DNA from: Sipunculus nudus
Lineage: Eukaryota; Annelida; Sipuncula; Golfingiida; Sipunculidae
Reading direction: 5' to 3'
DNA: 64,000 nucleotides
Assembly (NCBI GenBank): GCA_026874595.1
Contig: CM049306.1
Location: 29,441,519-29,505,518 of the forward strand
Below, one piece after another: positions 36,140 to 49,699 of the stretch; the first letter of the stretch is position 1, and each line of letters opens with the position of its first letter. The notes beneath the pieces were generated by a model that saw only the letters and a program-made list of their open reading frames with translations, searched no databases and had not been told where the DNA came from. A program made the position numbers and the translations under genes.

Positions 36140-36800
36140 CAATCTTTACAAAATATGCCTTTAGTCAACCTTGAAAATCTCTCGCCCAAGTCTCAAGCTC
36201 ATTTGTTTATCCATCACAATATTCAAAGTTTGCCTGCACACTTCTCAGACTTCAGCCAAACTCAGATGCTTATGGACTGCTCAGCATTTTGTGTAAGTGA
36301 AACCTGACTTCAACACATCCACCACACTGATGCATTTTCAGTTCCTAACTTCACATTATATAGACAGGACCATATTACTCAAGGAGTTGCTATATATGTA
36401 AAGTCACATATCAAAGTGTCAGCTTTCTCACTGCGTCAATTCCAAGAACTAGAAGTTTTGTTTCTTCTTCTAGTATCGTTACATTCTATGCTTGGTGTCA
36501 TCTACAGGCATCCAAATACCACATCCAGACAGTGTATTCAAGCTTTGAACATTATTCTCCACACAGTAGCTTTGCACAAACAAACAACATATATTGTCTG
36601 TGGAGACTTCATTGAAGTTCTTTGCACTCCTGTTGCAAACTTCCTTCAAGATGCAAATTATACACAATTAATTAATAAAAAACCACTACAGTGACAGAAA
36701 CACTCCTAGACCACAAATATGTCAGGTCTTCTCATCAAATCACAGATACTGGTGTACTACAGACATATTTCAGCTGCCATAACCCAGTTTACTGCTCAAT
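36140..36800 (+). pseudogene. Degenerate LINE endonuclease domain
   Basis: Plus-strand fragments in shifting frames match the order of an APE-type endonuclease of CR1/L2-like LINEs. HHNIQSLPAHFSDF (near 36,211-36,252) corresponds to the usual 'NIRSLxxHFDEF'. FCVSET (36,288-36,305) corresponds to 'IxxxET'. GVIYRHPNT (36,493-36,519) corresponds to 'VYRPPNT', and VCGDF (36,598-36,612) to 'xGDFN'. After a frame change there is LLDHKYV and YFSCHNPVY (about 36,700-36,795), where Cys replaces the catalytic-motif Asp of 'SDHxP'. A stop and at least one frameshift break the frame, so it is inactive. No matching reverse-transcriptase part follows; a family-B element begins about 230 bp downstream. Confidence 0.7.
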
Positions 36801-37025
36801 AAACTTTAACCATCCATCCTCAACTGACGCATCATCTCAAGACTGATAGTTCTATCATCAACCCACAGCTTCAGTTTCAAAGGTTAGTTCTTAATAATAT
36901 TCATACTAAACCAAGTAGATAAATACTTGCATGCTGGCCTAGATCAATCACATTTTATGCACCTTTTGGTTAACGTAAATTGACTTAGCATATTTTCCAT
37001 ACTTTTTCTAAAAAATTTAATTGTA

Positions 37026-37529
37026 TCCACAAAAATGAAGTTTTACAGATACTGTGTTTTTGACCGGGTTCTGATGTTATTGATGTTATGACATGTGGCG
37101 CCACCTACATTCTAGTTTATGCTGCATACATCCAAGCTTATATCTCCGGACTGGTTTGACGTATCTTCCTGAAAATTAGCATGTTTATAGATCTTACATA
37201 ACTCTTTCATACTTAAAACTGGTGGCGCCACCTGCCACCATTTTTGCACAGCATCTGTCTGTTTGTGTGCTGTTGGATAAAATCACTCATCTCTGCAGTG
37301 GTTTGACATATCTGCCTTAAATTTTGCATATGTATACAACTTGGACAGCTTTCTGGATTTTGTGGTAGGTGGCACAACCTACATACACATTTCGGCTGTA
37401 GACATCCATGCTAATATGCAACACACCTCGCTCTATTTCCCCTTGCCACCTAATCCATGCCTCACTTCACCCTTTCCACTCTGATTTAGGTTGATACACG
37501 TTGTCGCTTGTCGACTACCCATATTCTAG
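37026..37529 (+). mobile_element. Family-B element, short copy (B3)
   Basis: Starts TCCACAAAAATGAAG after TTGTA and ends ATATTCTAG before T. The 3' hairpin region reads GTTGTCGCTTGTCGACTAC (one mismatch in the stem). The core holds little more than one and a half B units, with GGTGGCGCCACC at about 37,219 and TGTGGCGCCACCT at about 37,095. At about 504 bp it is the shortest copy. Divergence from B4 suggests it is older. Confidence 0.75.
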
Positions 37530-37929
37530 TTAAACTTTGTAGGCACGATAATAATGTTTGTTTTCTTTTCAGTGGGCCTGTCAGCTATACCCACCCCTTT
37601 TTTTCCAAACCATCTCTCCATCAACCTCTCCATCTACTTGCCCAATGTCTCATAACAATTTTTTAACTTGAGGGCTGACATTTCCTACCAGTCACTTTTT
37701 CCAGACAGTCTGCAGGGGAGGCTTGAATTTGCTTGAAAATTCAACTATTATTAAAAAAAAACTCAAGTATAGACAACTTAAATGTGTAGTCAGAGCCTAC
37801 AAACCCTCCACCAGAATCAGACTTTCATATTTGTACATAGTGCAACACTTCAGTGGCACTGGTTCTCCTAGTGGATTGCAGAGCAAGCACTGACCCCTAA
37901 TTCCTATCAATGGTTAGCTTGAACCTGGG

Positions 37930-38150
37930 GACAAAAGAAGCCTTTGAATGAACAAAAAAATATATGATGGTGATCCAGATTATGCCAAACTTCATCAAAT
38001 TTTTCCTAAGGGATTATCCCAACCTTCCAAGTTTCATAAAAATCAGTTCATTACTTTATGTGTAAAGTTGCCAGCAGACCATCCAACAAACCAATGAACC
38101 ATGGGGAAAACATAATACCTATGCTGTACCATGGAGGTATAAATACTGCA
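37930..38150 (+). repeat. Dispersed 'GATCCAGAT...GGAGGTA' repeat relic
   Basis: Phrases GGTGATCCAGATTATGCC, TTTCATAAAAATCAG and ACCATGGAGGTATAAATA resemble a repeat I recall from marine invertebrate genomes (ending '...CTTGGCGGAGGTAATAA'). It is diverged and non-coding. The call rests on memory of the family. Confidence 0.35.
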
Positions 38151-40626
38151 AATGTTAAAACATGCTGTTAATGCTGAACCAACTGAATTTGCCAACAGTT
38201 TTTAGGGAGTTCTTGCAAAATTTAGTCAGTGCTACCCTCCCCCCCCCCCCAGTTGACTGAAATTAATGTTTTTACAGGGTCTGGTAACATGTGGTTTTCA
38301 CAGGAATCCAGTCAATATTTGTTTGGCTGCTGCTATTCAATAAAAGAATGATAATTTCATCAAGTTAATTTCAATGTGAGCAACAATTGATTGTAATATG
38401 AAGATGGTTATGTATTTACATATAAACAAATTACTAACAAAAAAGGTTTGCAAAAAATATGTAATTTCCAGTAAAATCCTTTTGAGCCCAGTGAATTTTC
38501 TGCCATGCTGGATCCCACTGTCCAATAGACAATTTTCCCAATTTAGAATTAGAGCCCTGTTTGCTGTTGTTTGCATCTGCTTGTAGTTACTGAAACACTT
38601 ATTAAATTGAGTATTTTAATCATTAAATAACCATATATTTTCTCTGAACACTTTAGCTTTTTCATTAAAAACACCTTGTCATTCAGACCATTCAGGTTTA
38701 TTTTATAATGAGTTTGTAAAACAGTTTTCTGATTTTACTATTGAGTGAAAAAGACCTGTTTAAAGATTAATATTTAAAGTCACAGAAACAATGTTATTCA
38801 GATGTATACAATTAAACTGCTTATGTCTGATCTATCAGTAGACCAGAATACTGATCAGCAGCTCATGTGTAAAAGCTGCCATGCTTACTGCAGTCAGACA
38901 GTTAATGAAGTGAAACCACTAATCTTGAAACACAGCAGTCCAAGCTGTCAGCATGTGCCATGTCAGTCCCATAAAACAGAAACAGCAATCATGTTTTATA
39001 CAGGAAAGTAGCAGAGCTTGAGTAGCATTGAGGAATGGCAATTATGAAATGTTAAGATGTGTAGAAAATAATAACTTCACAGGTGTAAGAAACAAGTACT
39101 TTAATCAGGATATCTCTACTCCAGACAAATTCTAAATTTTCCCACTTGTCTCAAACGATGTTACATTACTGTTTCTGACAGAAGAGGCATTTTTACTCTA
39201 ATACCTCCATTATATATTGTGCTGTTAGAAAAGTTTTGCAAATTATGTAAACTCTGTCTTTAAGTGTTACAGCTTTGTCCATGGCTACGCAGATTCAGGT
39301 TTAAGGGTGTCTGGTACACTAAGAAACTTGTTGCTGCCAGTGAAATATAATAACCTGACTACTATGATTACTGCAGTCAATCTCTCATTTTTCATCCAAA
39401 CCAAGCTCTAAATGCTCAAATGAAATTTAAAGCATTTCAGTCACTCTGATCACTATCCAATTAAATTTAGCTGGGCACTGAAAGCAAACAACATGGTGAG
39501 CAAATGTGGTTTTCATTGCATTCTGAAACTGAAAGTTCAGCAGAAAGCATTCAGAACATGCATACGCAAGTAGTCAGCTCATTTGGATGTTAACTGAGTT
39601 TCATTGATACAATTTGTCATGTGTTCCAGCAAATGCTGAATCAATTACATTTTGTCATTGTGTTGGTTTTTATGCATCCACCTACAGTGACTTATTTCTA
39701 GTGTTTGTGCAACATCTTCATCTGGTGAAGTCAGCTTGATTATGACCATTGAGCAAGTGGCACAACACCTATCATTAGTTAAGGGGAAATGTTTTCATTA
39801 GTGGTAAAAGGTTAGTTCACAAGAATCCCAGGACGGCTGCCAGCCAGTGGAGCGCTGTATCCTTTGTCTGTAGGACCTGCTCCTTGTCGATTACCTGCAC
39901 TCATTGCTGCTCGCTTTCAGGTACTGACAGGTACTCATAATGACTGCACACAGCTCGGCACAATGCTCTTGCATTCATCTGGAAGTGGGACTCACTGATG
40001 GAGCCCCAGATCAATTCTGGCAGATGCATTCATTAAAATAATTCATATTCACATGCTCTGTCTAAGTGTACAGGGTTCGGTCTTTTCCATTAAATAGTAC
40101 TGACATGGCAGGTCTCATTGCAATCATAAAAGCAAAACTATTATGGCAAAGTTGAAAAAACAAATCTGGCCTTTTAATTTGAGAAATGTGTGTGAATACA
40201 ATACCAGACGACCATGATGCCATGTGGAAAGTTCTTTGTTTCCAGTAGCCAATGAAAATGTCGATCCTAGCTAATTTTGATATGCTAATATTTTCGGATC
40301 ACCTTGGATTTGTCTGGACTTCACTTTGGAAAATTACATTTTTCACATTTTGCCTCATTTTATATCAGTCCAGAATTTTCCTGTTTTCTTTGTATGAAAA
40401 TATGTTGTAACAAATGCTGAACATGCAATAATACACTAAGGTATTCCTGTTTGTTATTGTTTCAAGGTGAGGAAGTTAAATTATGTTAAACATATTGAAA
40501 TACAGTAGTGGATGTAAAAGATATTTCTGAAGGCAATATTTATAGAAGCTAAAATACTACCATCACCACCAGTGATGTTTCAGGAATTTGATTTGTAAAC
40601 ATAGACTTTAATAAAAAAAGGAAACT
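38151..40626. other. Non-coding stretch
   Basis: Poly-C near 38,239-38,251, otherwise unremarkable AT-rich DNA. A patch at 39,820-40,030 is GC-richer and less repetitive, and could be a conserved non-coding element. No frame supports a coding exon. Confidence 0.4.
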
Positions 40627-41059
40627 TACTGTGGTTGGCGTCATATTTGCGATGATAACATTTTTTCGATTTTCCCTTTTTCTATGTTACATGAGGGTCC
40701 CTTTCTCGCAATCTTACCATAACCTTAAGTAACCTACACAGAGTATATCAGTTATTATATTGATTAATTATATTAAGAAATACAAAAACATATCAGATGG
40801 ACCTTGGCCCAGTGGAACATCAAACAAGTAGAAATTAATGTTGATTACTGGCTGCAGGCAGATAATTTGAAAGAAAGGATATTATATATAATAACAATCT
40901 TTGATTTACAGGTAACATACAATATCTGTTATTATTTAAAATATCAGTCTTTTACCTTTAAATTTCCCTTCAATGATGGGGCCTTTTGTTCACTAAGGTT
41001 TATTTTTGCGATCATTTCCTGAATTTGAAACCCTCTGGAACAAAAAGACAACCACAGTA
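40627..41059 (-). mobile_element. 433-bp MITE with CTGTGGTTG terminal inverted repeats and TA ends
   Basis: The ends are TACTGTGGTTGGC at 40,627 and GACAACCACAGTA at 41,059. The flanking TA fits a Tc1/mariner-type target duplication. The minus strand reads CTTTTTGTTCCAGAGGGTTT behind the TIR, in line with the 50.4-kb copy. No transposase. A second full copy (435 bp) lies at 50,380-50,814. Confidence 0.7.
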
Positions 41060-42599
41060 TTTTTTGGGGGGGGGGAGGGATTTCATAGAAACTGTGTTTG
41101 GTAAGATGTTTTTTGTCACCGTTTTAAAGGATGTGATAGAGAAAGCTGGTCATCTATAAGAGATCCCAGGTTTTCTTATTTCTGTGGCAGATGTAGCAGG
41201 ATGTACAATTGAGGCACATTTTCTGTCAGAAAAAATTATAAAGCATATTTTGTTTTCCGGTTAGTTCAAGAGAGCAGTCTCCCTCAGTGTGCTTTGTGGC
41301 GGGCTTGGATACCTGCTGTTATAGCCAATGAGATTTAGCTTCAAACCATTGTACTGGTGGAGGACGTGCACTATTTCACCTACCTGGCTCTGCAGGATTT
41401 CATGTTGAAGGTTTACATATAAGAACTGTGTTCAGATTATTCAGGTAAAGTGTGTAGATATGAGTTCCTCTGACTGAGCAGAGTGAGATACAGTACAATG
41501 TGATTATGATTTGCAACAAACCATCTGGCCAGTCGTAACCTGTCAACCTAGAGGAAACCTGATGTTCCAAGAAGTTTCTTTGTAGCTATATATCAGACAG
41601 CACTGTGGTGTTGATTCTACTTTTATTGCTGGCTACTTAAAATGAACATATTAAATTACTGAAGCAGCCCAATGCCTGTGCTGTAGATACTGTCTTACAG
41701 GTGCAGGCAGAGCTCTTTCAGCAAGAAGAGCTTTAAGATAATAGCAAGGGTTCAATGGGTACAAGGGAGGAAGGTCAGGGATGTTTGATGGATCTCAAAC
41801 ACAAGGTTACTGTACTTGCCCAAAAAATGTTGGGGTCATGCCAAATGATTTGAATCACACAAGTTTCTACTCCCACCTCAAACAGCCCAATAAAAACTTA
41901 ACTAAACAAATTTTCTTATTGTTTAAAAATGTTATCAACCTGATAATGAATACATCCATGTTTGAAATAACTGATCCCGCTTGGAAGGGTCTGCCGTAAA
42001 AACATGGAGGTTTTGCCGCCTGAGATAATTATTGAAGCCCAGGACAGGACGTGGAAGATTTAATTATGATGAAACTTCTTTAATCTTCTCATTAAGGGCT
42101 TATGTACCTCCACAGTTTACCAGAGTTTGCTGTCTGTGAAATCACAAAAGGGAATAACACACACTGCATGTTTGGATTAAGAGCTTACGGTCTCTTCCAT
42201 AATTAATTAAATTAATTAATCAGTTGCATAACCACATTTGACACGACTTTGCTTTTCCAGTGGATGATCCTCTGGCTCATCTATCTTTATTACTCGCATA
42301 TAGCATAACTCTCTTTATTTAAATTCAACAAAAATAAGTCACCCAGAAGTTAAAGGAAAATTTAAAAGTAGGTTACCTCAACCCACAATTCCTAAATGAT
42401 CTTGACCAAGAATTCGATAGCGATATTTGTCTCCAGATTGACCTGTGAAGACTGATTGATTTGATTATGTCTATTTTTATGTCTACATAAGAACCATATT
42501 TAAATATCCAGGAGGGTTTCTACTGCAGGGTCATAGCTGGCAAGTTGTATGAATAGTCTCAATCTCACTGGTCAAACAGCGTCCATCATAGACCTGAGT

Positions 42600-42633
<34 letters not shown>

Positions 42634-44489
42634 TTAAAGCTCTAGATCAAATTTCTAAATAGGGAAGGTTCTGTTCATTATGGAAGAATATCATTTTTTG
42701 TAGTGCAAATAAATACAACGAGATATAAGATAAATCATATTAGTAAAAAATAAATTGTCAAGTGTTTTACTAAAACAGGCTGATAATTTCCTGGTTGTTT
42801 GTGGATGGTGATATTAAATTTTCCAGATAAAATTTTTAACACTGATTAAAAGAAATCATTAATAGATTTATCAATTTTAAAACTACCCAATTACAGGTGA
42901 TGCCTGAATTTCATATCATTTAACATTTTAATTTAATAACATCTGTATTGCTCCATTCCAACTCATTTCAGCTGCAGGTACCTTTTAACAGTTTATTTTA
43001 CTTCATTTCTAGTTGAATTTAAAATTAAAATGAAGATGATTATTATTTTAATTTTATTAGTAATTTTAATGATAAAAAGTAATTAGCTTATTGCTGTATT
43101 GGTCACATGATAGACCTTCTGACTTTATAGCATATTTTCCCTGCATCCTGTTTGCAGACTGAGTGTAGCTGCTGACATTCATTGCAGATTGACTGTTTAA
43201 CCCAGAGCCAACGACACACCACCCAAACCACATTTTAACACTTCATTTGACGTAAAATGTCATCCTTGTGACTGCCATCTATATCAAAGCCGGTCACCTT
43301 ATGGCAAGGTCTCTGGTTTTCAGAACCACAACAGCAGATGTAGTGTGAAAAACATGTAACCTAAGTTTGAATACCTTAACCCAAGTTTGTGTCCCCGTGA
43401 CAAATTGTCAAAAGGCAAAAGCCCAAATGACCTGTTATATTCCAGTTTGATCAGCAGGCGTAAGATGCTCCTGAAAGGCCCAGCGACCTTTACTAATCAT
43501 CTTGGACCTGAAGGTGGAAGTTTTACAGAACTGCATTTGAAAGAAATTGTTTGTCAGGACCTTTAATTTTCTTGGTTGACTTTTGAATGGCCTCATATAT
43601 TGAACAATTTATACAGAATAATGCTTATTTCAATAACCAGCACATATGTAGAGTTATTTGGTTTGGGGTTAGAGTGTTCACAGTTGTTCTTAAGAGTCCT
43701 GGGTCTCACATATCTGAAGCTATGTCAGGTAAGAATACCAAGAATGTGTATGTTTCTGAGTATTAAAATGAGACAGAAAACTTAACCAAACACTTTTTTG
43801 TGAATCATACGAATAATTTGGCTTATTTAACTTTGCTGTATTAATATATTTAAAGTGTGTTTCATCTTGGCCTCTTGGGATCATAACTGTAGTATAGCAA
43901 TGCTTGACATTAATAGAAAAGTAACACTTGCTCAGAGGAAGAGTCAAGTAAAAATTGCCAAAATTACTAATCCTAATAGGAAAACCAGTTATTTATTCAT
44001 ATATATACTTGCAAATTTATAGTACAGCTTATATTATGTTTTCTTAAATTCTGTTCATGTGACATTGGTTAGTGATATTATGGTTTAATGTCAAGCATTA
44101 GAAGGTTAAGAACTGTGCTTATGACCCCATAAATATTGTATTAAGGTTTTTGTAATAATGCAGATAAATCAAAAGAAAATTACCATGCAACCAAATGTTT
44201 TAATGTACTTAGTTCTCTACTTTATAATTTTAGGAAATACAGCAAATCTCTTATGGTCAGGTAAATTTTTTTCTTGTGCATTGGCTTAAACTGGGTGTGA
44301 GCTAAAGTCCAGTGCTGAATCTACCTAGCTGCTTTTTTTTAAGCTTCTAGAGCCACTAGAAACATGTATGACATGTTGTATTTAAATTGTATTTAAATTT
44401 CAGAGGAGTAAGTCCTATTTCTTTAACTCTACAATTTCAGCTCTGCAGTACAGTGCCTAGGCCTTGAATGCTAGGTTCTACCCCATCTA
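41060..44489. other. Non-coding stretch
   Basis: Contains a G run at 41,065-41,078, a 24-base poly-C at 42,600-42,623, and an ATTAATTAAATTAATTAAT cluster near 42,203-42,221 that offers homeodomain cores but is also simple sequence. Short frames at 41,781-41,999 and 43,576-43,785 show no domain or splice support. Confidence 0.45.
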
Positions 44490-44800
44490 GGTCAAAGTTC
44501 AGTATTTTTGAGTCGAACTAGTCCAGTGCTTTGGCAATATCATTGATATATATGTTGTTATTTTTTTTTTGGAATTATAATTCAGTGTTTTGAAGTTAAA
44601 TTCATTATTTAGGGTCATAGTGTGTTATTTTGGACTTACAGGTCATTGTTTTGTAATGTTTTAGAGGTAAATTTAGGTATGTAGTTATTGAACAGTTGTT
44701 TTTGGTGTTATATTAACTTATAATTCAGTGTTTTGGAGTAATATTCAGTATTTCTGAGTTAAAAGTTCATCTTTTTAGTTACACATTTTAAGGTTAAATG
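44490..44800 (+). repeat. Degenerate AT-rich minisatellite ('TTCAGTnTTTTGGAGTTA')
   Basis: Variants of 'TTCAGTGTTTTGAAGTTAAA', 'TTCAGTATTTCTGAGTTAAA' and 'GGTCATTGTTTTGTAATGTT' follow one another at roughly 25-45 bp. This looks like an old, decayed tandem array. No coding potential. Confidence 0.5.
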
Positions 44801-45949
44801 TTAAGGCCTCCTATCAGGGCTAGTGTTACATTGATAATACATGGTTATAAACGGATATGATATCATGGGGAAGTATTACAGTGTTATTTATTCTGTGAAC
44901 CCAGTGAACCAGCAGTATCAGATTAGTTATGAGCAGAGGTAGGGATATGTGTTTTGTGTTACTGATATTACAATAAGGTTTTGATACTGCCGGGGAAGTG
45001 TTTTCTTAATGCCATGTTTTAACATGTAGAAGCAAGCACAGGACAAACTTACAGTGAAGGTGTGGTTTGGGTTTACTGTAGGATTAAGTACACAGCTCAG
45101 CAGGACTGTGTGAATAAAACATACAGCACTGACAGGACTGAAACAGTCACTGCTGCCTTTCCTAGCTGACACCTATGCATGCAGGTTTCCTGAACTTGTG
45201 ATAAAGAAGGAGAAAAATGTGTGACTACTGAGGAATCAGATGAGGGGAGCTGCAGGCTCCAGTTAGTGCCACAGTACCAGGGGGTAATCTCCTGACAAAA
45301 TCCCCCCCCCCCCCCAAAAAAAAAAAAACCAAACTGAAACACCCCTTCCCCAGTAAAATCAACCCTAGGGTTGTAACATATCAATACCTTATCTCATGAT
45401 ACAATACATATGATGAAACTATGCTCACAGTTACACTCTCATTAGTCTGATTACAATTCTTTGCTCTGTGCGCACCCTGGTGTTCTTACCCAGAAACTAT
45501 AGCTATACAAAGCAGCAGTTAAATGAAAAAAGAGACCTAGGAAGACTACCGTGTATAACCACTGTGTGAGGAGTGTAACTTACTGTATGATACATTAAAC
45601 GATTTTGATATATGATATGTCATTATTTGGATTCCAAGCCAAATTTTCCCTTGTATATAAGACTGAAAATAAGCTAACATTCATAAAATTTTTTTCTAGA
45701 CCATAAATAAAATTGATTCACTAATGTTAGCCAATAAGGTGTTATTTACTCATTTCATAAAGACATCTTAAAAGGCTGATGTCACTTCTCACCAGATGAT
45801 CAGATATTGTCATTGTTTTAATAAAGGAATATCTGACGCTTCCTATTCAATATTTGACTTTTTATCACAATGTTACGGTGCAGTGGTGAATCGTTACAGC
45901 ACAAAAACCCAAGTAGTCGTCATTAAATGGAATTTTTCACTAATATGCG

Positions 45950-46160
45950 GTCTGGACAGTTGAGGGGTAAAACTCTCGGCTTTCTCTGCTGGCCACCCGG
46001 GTTCAGTCCCCAGCATGGCCATGAGAGTGGGTTGTAGTTGCCCATCCAAGGCTGATGGTTTTCTCAGGGTTCTCTGGTTTCCTCCAAGGAGAGTGCCTTG
46101 ATTAGTTTAGTTACTATTTGTACAATCCATGTAAAATAAATAAGTTTTTTTTATTATGTG
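45950..46160 (+). mobile_element. tRNA-derived SINE
   Basis: An A-box-like GTTGAGGGGTAAA is followed about 40 bp later by a B box, GGGTTCAGTCCCC (about 46,000-46,011). The body carries TGATGGTTTTCTCAGGGTTC and CTCTGGTTTCCTCC, a central phrase I recall from invertebrate tRNA-SINEs. The end is GTAAAATAAATAAG plus a T-rich/A-rich tail. This order (Pol III promoter, conserved body, short simple tail) fits a SINE copy in plus orientation. It is not a functional tRNA: no acceptor stem pairs. Confidence 0.7.
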
Positions 46161-46169
46161 TGGGACAAA

Positions 46170-48141
46170 GAGACAGGGGCCAATTTTTATGATGTTAAAT
46201 AATTTCTTGAATGTTAAAATATGATGTTTGAAGGTTAATTTCTCTATGACATTGATGTGGTCTCCAAATGTGTGTCTACTTTAATTTGAATTTGTGTATG
46301 CATGTGTTTGTCTATTCATGTGTGTGTTGGGCTATAGGCAGAGCTGTACCATATGCTCCTATATATCAGGTAAGCGTGTACAGAACATTGTGGATGCATG
46401 TGTGCCTTCAGGCATCCACCTGGATAAGCAGAGGGCAGGCCTGGCAGAGCTGATGCAGGCACCATCTTCACCATATTGTCTTGAGTTCCTTCTGCATGCA
46501 CTGACATGACCCACAGGCTTGTCAACCCTGCCAGCATGACAGACAGGAGGCTGGCAAGCTCAGGCAGGCCCGGCTTCAGCTCAGCTTGATGAACTGTTCT
46601 GGCTGAAAATTTGTCCAGCAGGGGACACTGGTGCCCTGACAACCAGGTTTAGAGTTAGGATCCCAAGACCAAGCCTTCCTCCATCCCTAGATTACATGCT
46701 GGTAATGAATGAGGACAGAGGAGGCACCATTATCTCACAACCAATGAGCATCCTTGCCTGTGATTGGCTGGAAGGCCAAGGCCTCGCCTGCCTGATTACA
46801 TTGATTTAGAGCCAGGGTCAGGCAAAGGTCATGCAAGGTCAGGTCAGCCACCCTTGCAGGATCCTGGCAAACCTACAAAATAATGGATTCTGAGGTCAGG
46901 CTGGAATCCCCTGCTTTACCAGTCAGATTACCATCAGGCCTGAACCATGGCAGAACAATAGTTAATATATATGAATCATTGTTCTGGTAAATTTATAAAT
47001 GCATCTATTGTCTGGTCACTGAATGCTGAAAAATATCAAGGAAAACACACAGCTGGCTTATCAGACAACCCACACAGACCGTGTTTGTGTTTGACTGGGT
47101 CTTATCCTGTATTGGTCAGAACGGGCTCTTGTTGTACAGGAGTATATAGTAAACACAATTATATCCTGTTAGTGTAGGTCACCTAGTACATTACCAGCTT
47201 GACTCATCCACTTCTCCAGAATGTGGGTTCCTTATCCACACAACACACACTGACCAGCACAGGAGGCCACAATACACTAAGGCGACTGTCATGTCTGGGA
47301 TGGGCTGTGGTCATCTTAGGCATGCAGGGTTATAAAGTTAGCTGAATAGAACTAATTTAACAGCAGAATAGGTCTCTAACCCACTTGCTCTACACAAGCC
47401 TGCCTTTATCCATGGTACATTGTGTGTTTTAGCCTCAAATATGCTTACTTTTGTGGAGATTTCTGATAAAGAGTTTTTCAAGATTGAGTATTATTGTATC
47501 TTTTGATAAACGATAATATTTGCGCTTTGCTAGTAAAGGCTATTCTGTCCTGACTTACTAAAGAGCTACTGCCCAGAGCTGAAAATTATACATTAAAATT
47601 TGTTATATATGCTACCAGTATCTGCCTGTAAAGTTACAGGGACATTTATTACTTTCCATTGGGTAATAGTGTATTTTTTTTTTGGAACAGCCCTAACATT
47701 TTCATTTTGTCCCAGAGGGCTGGCTCATGTGCTCAATTTTCTGTTTTGTGTAGGTCCTCTGCTCTTGCCATGGCTTGGTAATGGTTTATATAGCAAGCAA
47801 CAAGTGGACTCCTGTATGTTGAATATATACAAAAGTTTCCTCACCAAGGATACATATACACAGGTATAAAAAAAAAATAATTGCAAATGTAGTCATGACA
47901 TAATGTCAGCTTGGCTTGATATAGGGAGTTTAGGAATTCATGTGAAAAGAACACCTACCATGTTCATGTAACTAAAGTAGAGCATCTTTCATCCGAACAC
48001 TGTTTTTTTTCTGAAAAATCTGAAATATTCAACAAAGCATTGAATTCTGATTTCAAAAATGCTGTTGCCATCATTTACTTTTGCAAGCTTCATGAATTGA
48101 TGTCTGTCAAACTCTGGTAAACTCTGGTGCCCCACAGCATG
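46170..48141. other. Non-coding stretch with a GC-rich island
   Basis: 46,340-46,900 is distinctly GC-rich with many CAGGC phrases. It holds a near-consensus CTCF site and a DR4 nuclear-receptor-type pair (AGGTCA at 46,826-46,831 and 46,836-46,841). Frames here are short and unsupported. The rest is AT-rich. Confidence 0.45.
46615..46629 (+). promoter_or_regulatory. Near-consensus CTCF site, forward orientation
   Basis: CCAGCAGGGGACACT matches the core CCASYAGRKGGCRSY except for A in place of the second invariant G. It lies in a GC-rich island and faces the reverse-oriented site at 51,377. Confidence 0.4.
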
Positions 48142-49699
48142 TTTTTTGGCATACATATTGATCATGACATGTTCAGTCAGTTCCTGCAGACTGGTGGCGC
48201 CACCTGTATTTTCTATTTTTAGACCTTTAAAAATGTAAACATCTGTTAACAGGGCAATTTTTTACGAATTTTTTCTCTATTTTTGAGACCTTAAAAAATG
48301 TGAACATCTGTTAACAGGGCACAAATCGTTAAGACTGGACCTAGAATCTTCATTATTGAGACAGTGAGAGACCTATGGAAAGTCTCCATGGAAACCAGAA
48401 ATTAGGTCTCTGTTACCCAAATCCTTCGAGCTAGGTGGCCCCAAAGTACCCCCCAGAATAGTAAAAAATTTCATACAAAAACTTCAAAATCTCATTAATT
48501 ACATCACTGATGGTCATGATTTTTGGCATACATATTGATCATGAGATGTTTCATCAGTTTTTGCAGACTGGTGGCGCCACCTGTATTTTCTATTTTTAGA
48601 CCTTTAAAAATGTAAACATCTGTTAACAGGGCACAAATCGTAAAGACTGGACCTAGAATCTTCATTCTTGACACATGGGGAGACCCATGAAAAGTCTCCA
48701 CGGAAACCTGAAATTAGGTCTCTGTTACCCATATCCTTCGAGCTGTGGGGCTCCCAATTACCCCCCAGAATAATGAAAAATTTGATAAAAAAAACTGCAA
48801 CATCTCAATGACTACAACGCTGATGGTCATGATTTTTGGCATACATATTGATCGAGAGGTGTTTCATCAGTTCCTGCAGACTGGTGGCACCACCTGTATT
48901 TTTTCAAATACTTACAATTTTTTTCTCTATTTATGAGACCTTTAAGGATGTAGTTATCTGTCAACAGGGTACAAACCCATGAAAAGTCTCCATGGAAACC
49001 TGAAATTAGGTCTCTGTTACCCATATCCTTTGAGCTATGGCACTCCAAAGTACAGCTCCGAATAATGGAAAATTTGATACAAAAGCTGAAGTATCTGAAC
49101 AACTAAAGCAGAGATCGCCATAATTGTTTGCATGGATATTGATCATGGAATGTTTCATCAGTTTCTGCAGACTGGTGGCACCACCTATATTTGTTCTGTT
49201 TTTTTTTACGATTTTTTTTCTCTATTTTTGCGACCTTTAAAGATATGAACATCTGTTAACAGGGCACAAATCATAAAGACTGGACCTAGAATCTTCATTC
49301 TTGACACACAGGGAGACCCATGAAAAGTCCCCATGGAAAACTGAAATTAGGTCTCTGTTACCCATATCCTTTAACCTGTATGGCACCAAAATACCCCTAA
49401 GAATAATGAAACATTTGATACAAAAGCTGAAGTATCTGAACAACTAATGCAGAGATCAGCATGATTCTTTGCATGCATATTGACCATTAAGTCTTTTTAT
49501 TAGTTTCTGCAGACTGGTGAAGCCACCTGCATTTTTTCTCTATTTCTGAGATATATAAATACAGACACAATCTTGGCCTGTTGGTTAATCTGTTTGATGC
49601 TTCAGTTGAATGGGTATATACTACCATTCAGATGATAAAATTTCCTTTTGCGAATCTCTTCCCAGTCAGCTGAGCATCATGACCCATGGGTCACTTGTT
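48142..49699 (+). mobile_element. Family-A element, 5'-truncated, without nested B
   Basis: About four and a half array units run from 48,142; some are shortened and one TTAACAGGGCA segment is duplicated. The intact 3' part follows directly: GAGATATATAAATACAGACA, then GTCAGCTGAGCATC, the palindrome TGACCCATGGGTCA (49,680-49,693) and CTTGTT. The 5' AGCTCAGCTGAC terminus is missing. It provides the uninterrupted sequence against which the B insertions at 18.9 and 22.1 kb can be recognised. Confidence 0.75.

Noticed and set aside
45950-46160. Functional tRNA gene
   Set aside because: A- and B-box-like sequences are present but no acceptor stem pairs, and the sequence continues into a SINE-type body and tail.
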